From: Glycomyces albidus | GTDB lineage: Bacteria; Actinomycetota; Actinomycetes; Mycobacteriales; Micromonosporaceae | Assembly (NCBI RefSeq): GCF_009451885.1 | Contig: NZ_WIAO01000009.1 | Span: forward strand, 104,169-168,168 | Length of the DNA: 64,000 bases | Reading direction: 5' to 3' | Part shown: positions 24,423 through 33,071 of the stretch, piece after piece | Position numbering within the stretch: position 1 is the stretch's first letter | How the letters are laid out: every line of letters starts with the position of its first letter | Position numbers and translations under genes: made by a program | The notes under the pieces: generated by a model | The model's database searches: none | Told to the model about the DNA's origin: nothing | Seen by the model: the letters and a program-made list of their open reading frames with translations, nothing else

Positions 24423-24874
24423 GCGAGCGCCAAGAACTGCTGTCGGGCATGGCGGTCACCGTGTTCAAGCTGAACGGCCAGTTCCTCCACGTCGCGGAGG
24501 GACTGGCCCGGCCGGCCGGCCTGACCGCAGCGCACTGGCAGGTGCTCGGCGCCGTCCTCAGGATGCCGCTGCCGGTGGCCGGCATCGCGCGGGAGATGGG
24601 CATCACCCGCCAGGCCGTCCAGCGCATCGCCGACATCCTGGCGGCGAACGGCATGGTCGAGTACCTGCCGAACCCCGCCCACCGCCGCGCGAAACTCGTC
24701 GCGCCGACCGAGCAGGGCCGGGAAGCCGTCCGGCGCATCGGCCCCGCGCATGCCGCGTTCGCCGACCGGCTCTGCGAGGCGCTGGGCGACGAGTGGGCCG
24801 CCGATGTCCACCGCCTGCTGCGGGAGCTTTCGATGACCTTGGACGCCTTGGCGTCAGAGGAGGATCCGGCCTGA
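24419..24874 (+). CDS. MarR family transcriptional regulator
   Basis: This 151-residue winged-helix protein has the MarR core: LTAAHWQVLGAVLRMPLPVAGIAREMGITRQAVQRIADILAANGMVEYLPNPAHRRAKLVAPTEQGREAV. MarR dimers usually repress neighbouring genes and let go on binding phenolics or on oxidation. The GTG start overlaps the preceding stop as GTGA, so the two proteins are co-translated. The TTGACAA/TTGTCAA repeats ahead of the operon are the likely site of autorepression. Confidence 0.92.
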   Translation: MSERQELLSGMAVTVFKLNGQFLHVAEGLARPAGLTAAHWQVLGAVLRMPLPVAGIAREMGITRQAVQRIADILAANGMVEYLPNPAHRRAKLVAPTEQGREAVRRIGPAHAAFADRLCEALGDEWAADVHRLLRELSMTLDALASEEDPA

Positions 24875-24898
24875 GAACACACACAGGAGGCACTGCGG

Positions 24899-24979
24899 AT
24901 ACGCACGATCACGATCGCACTACGGACCGTGGTGCTCGCCGCCGCCGGAGGCCGGCTTCCGGTCCGAATCGGGCGATGA
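24899..24979 (+). pseudogene. Possible gene remnant with an ATA in the start position
   Basis: A perfect AGGAGG lies eight bases before ATA, followed by 25 further codons reading RTITIALRTVVLAAAGG and on to a TGA. The peptide resembles the start of a membrane or secreted protein whose ATG became ATA. It could be a rare AUA start, but a decayed start of a lost gene is more likely. It follows the MarR gene by 24 bp. Confidence 0.3.
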
Positions 24980-25142
24980 AGCTCTGACCTGCGGGTTGTT
25001 CCGGCCCGGCGAGCCGGTTTCGCGAGATAGGATGGGGGTAGGAACGTCGCCTTCAAACTGCGGGAACGCACGGACGGTCGCGCAGATTCGAGCGCGCACA
25101 CGATCGCATCATGCGTTCCTGACCGAACAGATAGGACTGCAT

Positions 25143-25427
25143 GTGCTGACCCCGACCCCGAACGTCATCGTCTGGCCCGGCCTTAGCGACATTGTGCCTT
25201 CTCGCGCGCGGGTCCTGCGTGACGCGTTCCGCGGCCGAGGGTACACCCTTTCACTGTTCTGCATCGCGAGCTGTGACGTAGTCGCCGAGATGACCTCGAC
25301 CGAGTCCGGTCAGGTCTCGGCCGCGGTCGGGTCCAGCACCAGCGGTTTCACCGCCGTCGACCCCGAGGTCTTCGCCGCCGAGGTGGCGGACTTCATCGAA
25401 CGCGAAGTGGCCAGCGCCCGACGCTGA
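25143..25427 (+). CDS. Small hypothetical protein, 94 residues
   Basis: The frame shows strong coding bias from the GTG at 25143 onwards but not before it, and AGGA sits six bases upstream. The product begins LTPTPNVIVWPGLSDIVPSRARVLRDAFRG and has a Ser/Thr-rich middle with two cysteines. It ends in an acidic helix, EVFAAEVADFIEREVASARR. There is no signal peptide or membrane segment, and no family is recognised. A textbook terminator follows, so it is transcribed alone or as the end of a short unit. Confidence 0.65.
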   Translation: MLTPTPNVIVWPGLSDIVPSRARVLRDAFRGRGYTLSLFCIASCDVVAEMTSTESGQVSAAVGSSTSGFTAVDPEVFAAEVADFIEREVASARR

Positions 25428-25450
25428 CCGCACCGCCCGCAGCGCGACGC

Positions 25451-25485
25451 ACGCCCGCCGTGATCCACCGGATCACGGCGGGCGT
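25451..25485 (+). terminator. Strong intrinsic terminator
   Basis: A 16-bp perfect stem (ACGCCCGCCGTGATCC and its complement) with an ACC loop is followed by TT, 23 bp after the 94-residue gene. Confidence 0.85.
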
Positions 25486-25555
25486 TTCGCCGTCCGGGAT
25501 CCGAGCGGCCGCTGAGTAGGGTGTCGTCTGCCGTTCGGGACCCCCATGGAAGGCG

Positions 25556-26674
25556 ATGATGCCGATGCGTCGCATCGCGATTACGCTGCTCGTCTGCTCG
25601 CTGCCGCTGACCGCCTGCACTGACCGCGAACCGGAGGCCACGCCGGACGACCTCGCCCGGATCGAGCAGACGCTGGTCAACGGTTCGGAACTGTCGTGGG
25701 AGCTGGTGCAGGCCGAAGCACGGGTCGCGGGCCGGTGCATGGAGGACCGGGGTTTCGCGGTCCATCACCCCTTTCTGCTGCACGGGGGCATGTATCCCGA
25801 CCGGTTCGAGGGGTTCGCCTCTCCCTACAGCCGCATCCCCACCGTCGCGCAGGCCGAGGAGTTCGCCTTCGGCCAGTGGGTCTTCTACACCGAGACGCCT
25901 GCGGCCGAAGCGATGCGGTCCGATCCGGACTATCTCGCGTTCGTCGCCGACGACATGGGCTGGAGCGACCCGGCCGAGGACGCGGCCCACGAGGAATGGC
26001 AGGCCCAGGAGCAGGAGTACCGGGACGCCTGGGAGGAGGCGTTCTACGGACCCGAGCGGTACGCCTTCAATCAGGCGATGGGCGAGGCGTACGAGGCCGA
26101 TCCGGACGCGGAGTTCGAGCCCGGCCCCCAGCCCCCGTTCGGCGGGTGCGAGCTGGAGACGCTCGAGTTCGTCTACGACGGGCCCGGCCACCGCGAGACC
26201 GACGGGGAGGACGTCTGGTTCAGGCCGCTGCCCGAGACGCCGCTGACCTGGGTCGGCGACGGCACCGTGTACGAGGAGCTGTCCGCGCGATACGCCGACC
26301 AGGAGCAGGACTTCCTGTTCTGCGTCGAGGACCGCGGCTACGGGGAGTGGGAGTTCGACGGTCTCGGCTGGTTGCCGACCGCGTTCTACCTCCAGCAGCT
26401 CTACGCCCCGGTGCCGGACGGCGAGGGCGGCCCGGAGATCCCGCCGCTGACCGATGGGGCCGAGGACGCCGCCGACCCGGTGGCGTACGAGTTCGCGATG
26501 GCGCTGGACTTCGCCGGGTGCGCCGCCGAGTCGGGATTGCGGGACGGGACCGAGGACGCCTGGGCCCGAATGTATGTGGAGCGGTTCCTCGATCGCGAGA
26601 CCGAGATCTACGCGTGGGAGCAGGAGATCCGGGAGTACCTGGCGAACGCCCAGGACCACCTCGCCGGAGGCTAG
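25556..26674 (+). CDS. Lipoprotein of unknown function, 372 residues
   Basis: The N-terminus MMPMRRIAITLLVCSLPLTAC ends in a lipobox (Leu-Thr-Ala-Cys21), so the mature protein should be lipid-anchored outside the membrane. The rest is very acidic and rich in Trp and Tyr. It holds three paired cysteine segments (GRCMEDRGF, GGCELET with LFCVEDRGY, and FAGCAAESG) that look like a repeated small motif, C-x-E-D/E-x-G. No known family is recognised. GGAAGG precedes the ATG. Its stop overlaps the stop of the convergent WYL regulator by three bases. Confidence 0.82.
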   Translation: MMPMRRIAITLLVCSLPLTACTDREPEATPDDLARIEQTLVNGSELSWELVQAEARVAGRCMEDRGFAVHHPFLLHGGMYPDRFEGFASPYSRIPTVAQAEEFAFGQWVFYTETPAAEAMRSDPDYLAFVADDMGWSDPAEDAAHEEWQAQEQEYRDAWEEAFYGPERYAFNQAMGEAYEADPDAEFEPGPQPPFGGCELETLEFVYDGPGHRETDGEDVWFRPLPETPLTWVGDGTVYEELSARYADQEQDFLFCVEDRGYGEWEFDGLGWLPTAFYLQQLYAPVPDGEGGPEIPPLTDGAEDAADPVAYEFAMALDFAGCAAESGLRDGTEDAWARMYVERFLDRETEIYAWEQEIREYLANAQDHLAGG

Positions 26675-27639
26675 GCCGGGCGGCCGGCCCGGTCGGCGGC
26701 GGCGCGCAGCCGCTCGGCGAAGCGGCGGAATCCTTCCACGAAGGGCTCGGGGGCCTCGATCGTGAAGTCGGCGTCGAGGAACGCGAGTGCGACGAGCGGC
26801 CACTGCCAGGAGTCCAGCCGCAGGGCGACGCGGGTGCGGCCGTCGTCGAGGGCGGTCAGTTCGACCGTGTCGTGGCGGAACGCGTCGGCGACGGGCTCCG
26901 GCGGGGCGTCGACGGTGAACGCGACCGGCGAGCGGTTCCTGCCGATGCCTTCGGTGAGGTAGTCGGTGGCGGGCGGGGCGTGCCTCGGCTCGAACCGGGT
27001 CGTGGACAGGCGCAGTCCGGCGATGCGGTCGGTGCGGAAGACCCGCCAGTCGCCGCGGTCGAGGTCCCAGCCGAGCAGGAACCAGCGCTGCAGGTGGTGG
27101 ATCTGCCGGTGCGGTTCGACACGGCGGGACGACACCGCGCCGTCCCTGCGCTCGTAGTCGAAGGCGACGACCTGGCGGGCCGCGATCGCGTCGGCGAGCT
27201 CGGCGAGACTGCCGGCGCTGGTGCTCGGGGCCGGGACGCCGCCGGTCTCCAGGCTGGCGCGCAGCCGCGCGATCCGGTGCCGGAGGCGCTTGGGCAGGTA
27301 CTGGTCGACCTTGCCGTAGGCGCGGGTGGCGGCCTCGTCGACCGAGCCTTCGTCGGCGCTGCCGGTCGCCGCGAGCGCGGCGAGTCCGAGGAGGACCGCG
27401 ATCGCCTCGTCGTCCTCCAGCATGAGCGGCGGCATCGCGGTGCCGGACGTGAGCCGGTAGTGGCCGCCGGGGCCCGGCCGGGTCTCGACGGGGTAGCCGT
27501 ACTCGCGCAGCCGATCGACGTCGCGCCGCAGCGTGCGCGGGCTGACGCCGAGCCGCGCGGCGAGTTCCCCGCCGGCGAACGAGCGGCCGGTCTGGAGCGT
27601 CGCCAGGAGCGAGAGCATCCGGCGGGTGACATCGGGCAT
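26671..27639 (-). CDS. WYL domain transcriptional regulator (1)
   Basis: The 322-residue protein has an N-terminal DeoR-like winged helix (RRMLSLLATLQTGRSFAGGELAARLGVSPRTLRRDVDRLREYGYPVE). A central ligand-binding WYL domain follows, with HLQRWFLLGWDLDRGDWRVFRTDRI, then a WCX-type C-terminal extension. WYL proteins sense nucleic acids or small ligands and usually control nearby genes. The likely target is the divergent UvrA-like gene, whose start is only 62 bp away. Two similar regulators occur at 33072 and 58525. The in-frame upstream extension lacks coding bias, so I took the ATG at 27639. Confidence 0.9.
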   Translation of the reverse strand: MPDVTRRMLSLLATLQTGRSFAGGELAARLGVSPRTLRRDVDRLREYGYPVETRPGPGGHYRLTSGTAMPPLMLEDDEAIAVLLGLAALAATGSADEGSVDEAATRAYGKVDQYLPKRLRHRIARLRASLETGGVPAPSTSAGSLAELADAIAARQVVAFDYERRDGAVSSRRVEPHRQIHHLQRWFLLGWDLDRGDWRVFRTDRIAGLRLSTTRFEPRHAPPATDYLTEGIGRNRSPVAFTVDAPPEPVADAFRHDTVELTALDDGRTRVALRLDSWQWPLVALAFLDADFTIEAPEPFVEGFRRFAERLRAAADRAGRPA

Positions 27640-27701
27640 GCGCCAAGTGTGCCGCAAAACGCGGTCAGGAACCGGCCACATCTGCGCATAGCGTCGCAGG
27701 C

Positions 27702-29930
27702 ATGAACGAGCGAATGATCCGCATCCGCGGCGCCAGATCGAACAACCTCAAGTCCCTCGACCTCGACGTGCCGCGCGGGACCCTGACCGTGTTCGCGGGC
27801 GTGTCGGGCTCGGGGAAGTCGTCCCTGGTGTTCGACACGATCGCCGCCGAGGCCGGCCACCAGGTCAACGAGACGTACCCGCCGTTCCTGCGGAACCGGC
27901 TGCCGAAGTGGACCCGGCCCGAGGCCGACGAGATCTCCGGGCTGTCGCCGGTGGTCGTGATCGACCAGCGCCGCCTCGGCGGGAACGCCAGGTCGACCGT
28001 CGGGACGGTCACCGACACGTGGACGTACCTGCGGCTGCTGTACTCGCGGGTGGGCGAGCCGCACCTCGGCGAGTCGAACCGGTTCTCCTTCAACGACCCT
28101 GCGGGCATGTGCCCGACCTGCTCGGGCCTCGGCGAGGCCCTGGAGATCGATGTGGACGCCTTCCTCGACCTCGGCAAGACCCTCAAGGAGGGCGCGATCC
28201 TCCTGCCCGGCTTCGTGGACGGCGGCTACTGGCACTCCAAGTACACCGAGATCGGGGTGTTCCCGGTGGACGCGCCGCTGCGCGACTGGAGCGAGGGCGA
28301 GCGCCTCGCGCTGCTGTACGGCGGCGAGCACTGGCCGCCCGGCGCGAAGCCGCCGGCTGACTACGAGGGCCTGGTGGAGTGGTTCGAGCGGATCTACCTG
28401 CGCACGTCAGACAACCTCTCGGACCGCAAGCGGGAGGCCATCGACCGGTTCACGCGCTCGGCCACGTGCCCGGACTGCGGGGGCGAGCGGCTCAACGCCG
28501 AGGCCCGGGCCGTCACGGTGCTCGGCCGCAGGCTCGGCGAGCTGGCGCTGATGGAGGTCACCGAACTCGCGGACTTCGTTGCGGGCGTGAAGGACCCGGC
28601 GGTGGCGCCGGTGGTGTCGGCCCTGGTGGAGCGGCTGCGCGCGATGGACGGGATCGGGCTCGGCTACCTGCACCTGGGGCGAACCACGACGAGCCTGTCC
28701 GGTGGGGAGTCGCAGCGGATCAAGACCGTGAAGCACCTGGGCAGCAGCCTGATCGAGATGCTGTACATCTTCGACGAGCCTACGGTGGGCCTGCACCCGC
28801 ACGACGTGGACGCCATGGTCGGGCTCTTGGAGCGCTTGCGCGACAAGGGGAACACGGTGCTCGTCGTCGAGCACGACCCGGCCGTGATGGCGGTCGCCGA
28901 CCGGATCGTGGAGATCGGGCCCGACGCGGGCACGGACGGCGGGCGCGTGGTGTTCCAGGGGGCGTTCGACCGGCTGCGCGAGGCCGACACGCCGACCGCC
29001 CGCGCGCTCGCGCGGCGCGCTCCGGCCGACCGGGCGCCGCGCGAGCCGAACGGCGCGGTGAAGGTCGCCGACGCCCGGCGGAACAACCTCCAGGATGTCA
29101 CGGTCGAACTGCCGGCCGGGGTGCTGACCGTGCTCACCGGCGTCGCCGGCTCCGGCAAGTCGAGTCTCGCGGCCGAACTCGTCGACCAGCACGGCGCGGT
29201 CGTCGTCGACCAGCGGCCCGTGAGCACCAACCGCCGTTCGACCCCGGTCACGTACACCGGGATCGCCGCGCCGATCCGCAGGCTGTTCGCGAAGGCGAGC
29301 GGCCTGCCCGCCAAGTACTTCAGCGCGAACTCCGAAGGCGCCTGCCCCGACTGCAAGGGCCTGGGGATCGTCTACACCGACCTCGCGTTCATGGACGGGC
29401 AGGAGACCGTGTGCGAGACGTGCGGCGGCCGCCGGTTCACCGCCGAGGCGCTGCGGCACCGGGTCGACGGGCTCACCATCGCCGATGTGGACGATCTGAC
29501 CATCGCCGATGCGCTGCAGCGGCTTCCGGACCCCGCGATCCGGAAGGCGCTGCGCGGCCTGGAGCGGGTCGGCCTCGGCTACCTGCGCCTGGGTCAGCCG
29601 CTCACGACCCTCTCGGGCGGCGAGTGCCAGCGCGTCAAGATCGCGAAGGAGCTGCGGGACGCCGCCGAGCCGACGCTGTACGTCCTCGACGAGCCGACGA
29701 CCGGGCTGCACCTGCGCGACATCGACACGCTCGTGGAGGTGCTGTTCCAGCTCGTCGACGGCGGGCACACGGTCGTGGTCATCGAGCACAACCTCGACGT
29801 GATCCGCCGCGCCGACTGGATCGTCGACATGGGACCGGGCGCGGGCCGCCACGGCGGACGGATCCTGTACGAGGGCCCGGTCGCCGACATGCGGGGAACG
29901 GCGACCGCGCGGGCGCTCGGACAGGGCTGA
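27702..29930 (+). CDS. UvrA-like ABC protein, short class
   Basis: The 742-residue protein carries two ABC ATPase modules typical of UvrA: Walker A GVSGSGKSS and GVAGSGKSS, signatures LSGGESQR and LSGGECQR, and Cys-x-x-Cys zinc modules (CPTCSGLG, CPDCGG, CPDCKGLG, CETCGG). It is about 200 residues shorter than housekeeping UvrA. The UvrB-binding and first insertion regions look reduced, as in the UvrA2/DrrC group. Those proteins are linked to tolerance of DNA-binding drugs rather than general excision repair. It is divergent from a WYL regulator, fitting inducible protection. The role is inferred from the family; no antibiotic cluster is adjacent. Confidence 0.88.
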   Translation: MNERMIRIRGARSNNLKSLDLDVPRGTLTVFAGVSGSGKSSLVFDTIAAEAGHQVNETYPPFLRNRLPKWTRPEADEISGLSPVVVIDQRRLGGNARSTVGTVTDTWTYLRLLYSRVGEPHLGESNRFSFNDPAGMCPTCSGLGEALEIDVDAFLDLGKTLKEGAILLPGFVDGGYWHSKYTEIGVFPVDAPLRDWSEGERLALLYGGEHWPPGAKPPADYEGLVEWFERIYLRTSDNLSDRKREAIDRFTRSATCPDCGGERLNAEARAVTVLGRRLGELALMEVTELADFVAGVKDPAVAPVVSALVERLRAMDGIGLGYLHLGRTTTSLSGGESQRIKTVKHLGSSLIEMLYIFDEPTVGLHPHDVDAMVGLLERLRDKGNTVLVVEHDPAVMAVADRIVEIGPDAGTDGGRVVFQGAFDRLREADTPTARALARRAPADRAPREPNGAVKVADARRNNLQDVTVELPAGVLTVLTGVAGSGKSSLAAELVDQHGAVVVDQRPVSTNRRSTPVTYTGIAAPIRRLFAKASGLPAKYFSANSEGACPDCKGLGIVYTDLAFMDGQETVCETCGGRRFTAEALRHRVDGLTIADVDDLTIADALQRLPDPAIRKALRGLERVGLGYLRLGQPLTTLSGGECQRVKIAKELRDAAEPTLYVLDEPTTGLHLRDIDTLVEVLFQLVDGGHTVVVIEHNLDVIRRADWIVDMGPGAGRHGGRILYEGPVADMRGTATARALGQG

Positions 29931-29957
29931 GCGGGTTTCGGACAGGGCCGATGCGGT

Positions 29958-29986
29958 CGGCCCGCCACCCGGTCGGTGGCGGGCCG
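29958..29986. terminator. Bidirectional hairpin after the UvrA-like gene
   Basis: CGGCCCGCCACC and GGTGGCGGGCCG form a 12-bp stem with a 5-nt loop, between convergent genes. Confidence 0.65.
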
Positions 29987-30025
29987 GCCGCTCCGGCGGG
30001 CGAGCGGGGCCGGGTTCGGGCCGGG

Positions 30026-30586
30026 TCAGGTCCGGTCGTCCCGCGTGGACGCCCGGTGGAGTCGGATGGCGGAGGCGAGGAAGAAGAGGCCGCCGAGGGT
30101 CGCGTACCCGGCCGGGCCGGTCAGGGAGGCCGCGTCCGTGCCGGCTTGGAGGAGGAATCCGGTGCCGGCGATCGTGGAGAGGGCGCCGCTGAGGATCTGC
30201 GGCCACTGGCCGCCGAGCCTGCGGCGGCGGATCGCGACGATGAGCTGCACGATCCCTGCGGTGATCGCCCAGGCGCCCCAGACGCGGAGCACGGCGGGGA
30301 GGCCCGAGGCGGCGGCGAATGCGAGCCCGGTCGCGGCGAGCAGGCTCAACGCCATGTTGACGGCGAGTGCGGCGCGGTTCTCGGTCGACGCCCGGAAGTC
30401 GACGACCGCGGCGGCGACGTCGAAGAGCGGGTAGAGGATCAGCAGCGCGGTGGCCGCCGGGCCGAGCGTCGCCCCGGTGGCGACGACCAGGGCCGCCCAG
30501 GCGGCGGCGAAGCCGAACCTGACGTAGTACAGGTTCCGCAGTGACATGGCGAGGCCGGCGGGCCGGGTGCCGAGGTCGGTGGTCAT
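30026..30586 (-). CDS. DUF308-like small membrane protein
   Basis: The 186-residue integral membrane protein has about six hydrophobic helices, arranged as short paired hairpins typical of HdeD/DUF308-type proteins (FGFAAAWAALVVATGATLGPAATALLILYPLFDVAAAVV and later AWAITAGIVQLIVAI). The function of the family is not established; acid and stress roles are known only for HdeD of enterobacteria. GAGGAC precedes the ATG. It is divergent from a TetR regulator over a 22-bp palindrome and is probably its target. Confidence 0.78.
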   Translation of the reverse strand: MTTDLGTRPAGLAMSLRNLYYVRFGFAAAWAALVVATGATLGPAATALLILYPLFDVAAAVVDFRASTENRAALAVNMALSLLAATGLAFAAASGLPAVLRVWGAWAITAGIVQLIVAIRRRRLGGQWPQILSGALSTIAGTGFLLQAGTDAASLTGPAGYATLGGLFFLASAIRLHRASTRDDRT

Positions 30587-30614
30587 GGGAGTCCTCTTTC
30601 GCTGGTGAATCGAT

Positions 30615-30636
30615 GTAGAGTGACTAGTCATTCTAC
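30615..30636. promoter_or_regulatory. Palindromic TetR operator
   Basis: Arms GTAGAGTGACT and AGTCATTCTAC give a 22-bp palindrome with one mismatched pair. It lies 28 bp ahead of the membrane protein start and between it and the divergent TetR gene. The local AT-richness suggests that it overlaps the promoter. Confidence 0.72.
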
Positions 30637-30692
30637 TTGAGGGATGATACGCACGACGGTCCGGAGCGAGGGAGGCGGGGGCGGGGGCACGT

Positions 30693-31271
30693 ATGATCAC
30701 GACCGTGAAGACCTCGATGCGCGACCGGCTGGTTGAGGCCGCCATGCAGCTGTTCTACGCCTCCGGGCTGCGCGCGGTGAGCGTCGACAAGGTCATCGAG
30801 GCCGCGGCGACGACGAAGGTGACCTTCTACCGCCACTTCAAGAGCAAGGACGACCTCGTCGTGGCGTACCTCGAGCGTCGCGCCGCCTTGGAGCGCGAGG
30901 GCATCGGCGCGGCGATCGCGCACGGCGGGGGCGACCCCGAGAGCGTCCTGCGGCTGATCGCCGAGGCGCTGGGGGTCATCGCCTGCGAGCCGGGCTTCCG
31001 CGGGTGCCCGTTCATCAACGCCGCGGCCGAGTACCCCGATCCGGAGAGCCCGGTGCGCAAGGCCGTCGACGAGCACCGGCGGTGGTGCAAGCGGACCTTC
31101 GCCGAACTGGTCGCCCCCCTGCGACCGGCGGACCCCGGCGCCGTGGCGGACGACCTGATGCTGCTGCGCGACGGCGCCATGGTCGCCGGCTACCTCGACG
31201 AGCCGGAGGCGGTCGCCGCTTCGTTCCTGCGCAGCGGCATGGCCGTCATCGGCGCCGCGGACCGGGTCTGA
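30693..31271 (+). CDS. TetR/AcrR family transcriptional regulator
   Basis: The 192-residue protein has a TetR HTH (residues 9-55: RLVEAAMQLFYASGLRAVSVDKVIEAAATTKVTFYRHFKSKDDLV) and a C-terminal domain with EPGFRGCPFINAAAEYPDPESPVR, a sequence frequent in TetR_C_11-type or NemR-like repressors. The Cys in RGCPF is conserved in several redox- or electrophile-sensing members, so such sensing is possible. It most likely represses itself and the divergent membrane protein. The start codon is uncertain: 30693 lacks a close ribosome site, and GTG 30705 or ATG 30717 are alternatives. Confidence 0.88.
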   Translation: MITTVKTSMRDRLVEAAMQLFYASGLRAVSVDKVIEAAATTKVTFYRHFKSKDDLVVAYLERRAALEREGIGAAIAHGGGDPESVLRLIAEALGVIACEPGFRGCPFINAAAEYPDPESPVRKAVDEHRRWCKRTFAELVAPLRPADPGAVADDLMLLRDGAMVAGYLDEPEAVAASFLRSGMAVIGAADRV

Positions 31272-31381
31272 CGCCCGCGCCCCGCATTCCTTGCACCCGG
31301 CGGGACCGTCACCTGACCGCGTTCACGGGCGGGTGCCCGCTGTCGCCTCGACCGAGGGCCGTGATCCGCTCGGCAGAAGTC

Positions 31382-31411
31382 ACCGGCCCCGGCACTGGTG
31401 CCGGGGCCGGT
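31382..31411 (-). terminator. Hairpin after the GH5 gene
   Basis: ACCGGCCCCGGCAC and its exact complement are separated by two bases, starting 8 bp beyond the GH5 stop. It would serve the minus-strand glucanase gene and perhaps also the converging TetR gene. Confidence 0.7.
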
Positions 31412-31419
31412 CCGTGCGG

Positions 31420-32895
31420 CTACAGGGTCCAGTGCTGGTTGGTGCCGCCAGTGCAGTCGTACTGCTGGAGTCGTACGCCGTTGGCGGTGCCGGAGCTGAT
31501 CACGTCGAGGCACTTGCCGGAGTGGCGGGCGACGAACTCGACGTAGCCGCCGCCGGCGTCGCGGACCAGCCACTGCTGGTTGGTGCCGCTGCCGCACGTC
31601 CACTGGATCGCCCTGGCGTTGTTGGCCGTCGAGGCGCCGCTGATGTCGATGCACTTGCCGGAGGCGCGGGAGACGATCTGGACATACCCGCCGCTGACGG
31701 CGCGCAGTTCCCACTGCTGGTTGGCGCCGCCGTGGCAGGTGTACTGGATGATCTCGGCGCCGTCGACGGTCGAGCCGCTGACCACGTCGACGCACTTGCC
31801 GGAGACGCGGCTGACGATGTCGCTCGCCTGGGGGACGCCGACGTCGTCACCCCAGCCGTGGCGGATCCGGTCGGCCCCTGAGGGGTTGCGGATGGTCAGG
31901 TTCAGGTCGGTGCCGCTGCCGCTGACGGCGAACATCGAGTACCAGTCGTAGCCGATGGAGCCGGTCTTGCCGCCCAGCGCGGGCCAGTAGGTCGAGCCCA
32001 TGTCGAGCTCGCGCGCGGTGTCGGTGACGGCGCGGATGTACCGGACGAAGTTGTCGGTGCTGGAGGCGTTGGCGTAGTCGAGGCCGTTGTTCATGGGCGC
32101 GCCGAACTCGGTGAGGACCGCACGGGAGGCGCAGGAGCCGAGGCCGTCGCGGAAGCTCTGCACCCACCCGGCGTAGTCCTTGGTGCCGTAGAAGAACGCA
32201 TAGTGGTGGTAGGACAGGAGCGTGCCGGCCAGGCGGGAGTCGGCGCAGACGGGCTTGACGTCCTGGCTGAAGCCGGTGCCGCCGATGAGGATGCGGCCCT
32301 TCGGGATCGAGGGGCGGGCGCTGACCCAGGCGGCGGCGACGTTCGTCCACTCGGTCGCGCTGTAGCCGTGCGGCTCGTTCATCGGCTCGAAGTAGACGAG
32401 GCTGTTGGACCCGTACTGGGAGGTGACGGTGTTCCACATGCTGTTGAAGGCGTTCATGTTCGTGATGCGGCCGCCGGAGGCCGCGCCGTCCTCCCAGTAG
32501 GCGAGGATGACCTTGAAGCCGCGCGCGGTGGCGGCGTCGATGGTGCCGCGGTAGGCGTTCCACCAGGTCGTGCCGACGGTGTGCGTGTTGACGGGGAGGC
32601 GCACGGTGTTGGCGCCCATGGTCGAGGCCATGTCGGCGTAGATCGCGTCGGCCTTGGCGCGGACGGTGTCGTAGCTGTCGGACTGGCTGAGCCTGTCGAG
32701 GACGAGCGGGCCTTCGACGAAGTTGTCGCCCAGCACCGCCCAGTTGAATCCGCGGAACTGGTCCGTGGCGGCGGTGGCGGGCGAGGCGGTGCCGAGGACT
32801 GCGGTCGGCACGAGGGCCAGGGCGGTCAGGACGCCGAGCAGGAGGCGGCGGAGGCGGCGACCGGGAGGAGCAGATGCGTTCATGTGGACGGCCAT
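31420..32895 (-). CDS. Secreted GH5 glycosidase with ricin-type CBM13
   Basis: The 491-residue secreted protein has a signal peptide ending near ATAAT and a GH5 barrel of about 300 residues. A three-fold ricin B/CBM13 lectin domain follows, with three repeats SGKC(V/I/L)D(V/I)...QQW or QHW. The catalytic acid/base is Glu174 in FEPMNEPHG and the nucleophile is Glu263 in LTEFGAP, typical of endo-beta-glucanases and related enzymes. The substrate is probably a beta-glucan or mannan, not resolvable here. The start was set at 32895; ATG 32883 and TTG 32913 are alternatives, and none has a strong ribosome site. The promoter carries a repressor-like palindrome. Confidence 0.88.
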   Translation of the reverse strand: MAVHMNASAPPGRRLRRLLLGVLTALALVPTAVLGTASPATAATDQFRGFNWAVLGDNFVEGPLVLDRLSQSDSYDTVRAKADAIYADMASTMGANTVRLPVNTHTVGTTWWNAYRGTIDAATARGFKVILAYWEDGAASGGRITNMNAFNSMWNTVTSQYGSNSLVYFEPMNEPHGYSATEWTNVAAAWVSARPSIPKGRILIGGTGFSQDVKPVCADSRLAGTLLSYHHYAFFYGTKDYAGWVQSFRDGLGSCASRAVLTEFGAPMNNGLDYANASSTDNFVRYIRAVTDTARELDMGSTYWPALGGKTGSIGYDWYSMFAVSGSGTDLNLTIRNPSGADRIRHGWGDDVGVPQASDIVSRVSGKCVDVVSGSTVDGAEIIQYTCHGGANQQWELRAVSGGYVQIVSRASGKCIDISGASTANNARAIQWTCGSGTNQQWLVRDAGGGYVEFVARHSGKCLDVISSGTANGVRLQQYDCTGGTNQHWTL

Positions 32896-32927
32896 TCTCT
32901 TGGTCTTTTGCAAGGGGTGGAAGTGAA

Positions 32928-32980
32928 TGTGCGCGCTAACATCCGTCCGAATTATGACATCGCTCTCAAGGCCGGGTCAA
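32928..32980 (-). promoter_or_regulatory. GH5 promoter with a LacI-type operator
   Basis: On the minus strand, TTGACC (32980-32975) and CATAAT (32956-32951) are 18 bp apart. Just downstream, TGTTAGCGCGCACA (32941-32928) resembles the imperfect palindromes bound by LacI-family sugar repressors. This suggests induction by a saccharide. Confidence 0.55.
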
Positions 32981-33071
32981 GCATTGACGGGCATCAATTT
33001 GATGGGACTCCTCTCCGAACTTGCCGGGCGGGGCGCGAGGCGCCGTCGGTCCGCGGGGGGCGGGCCCGGCG

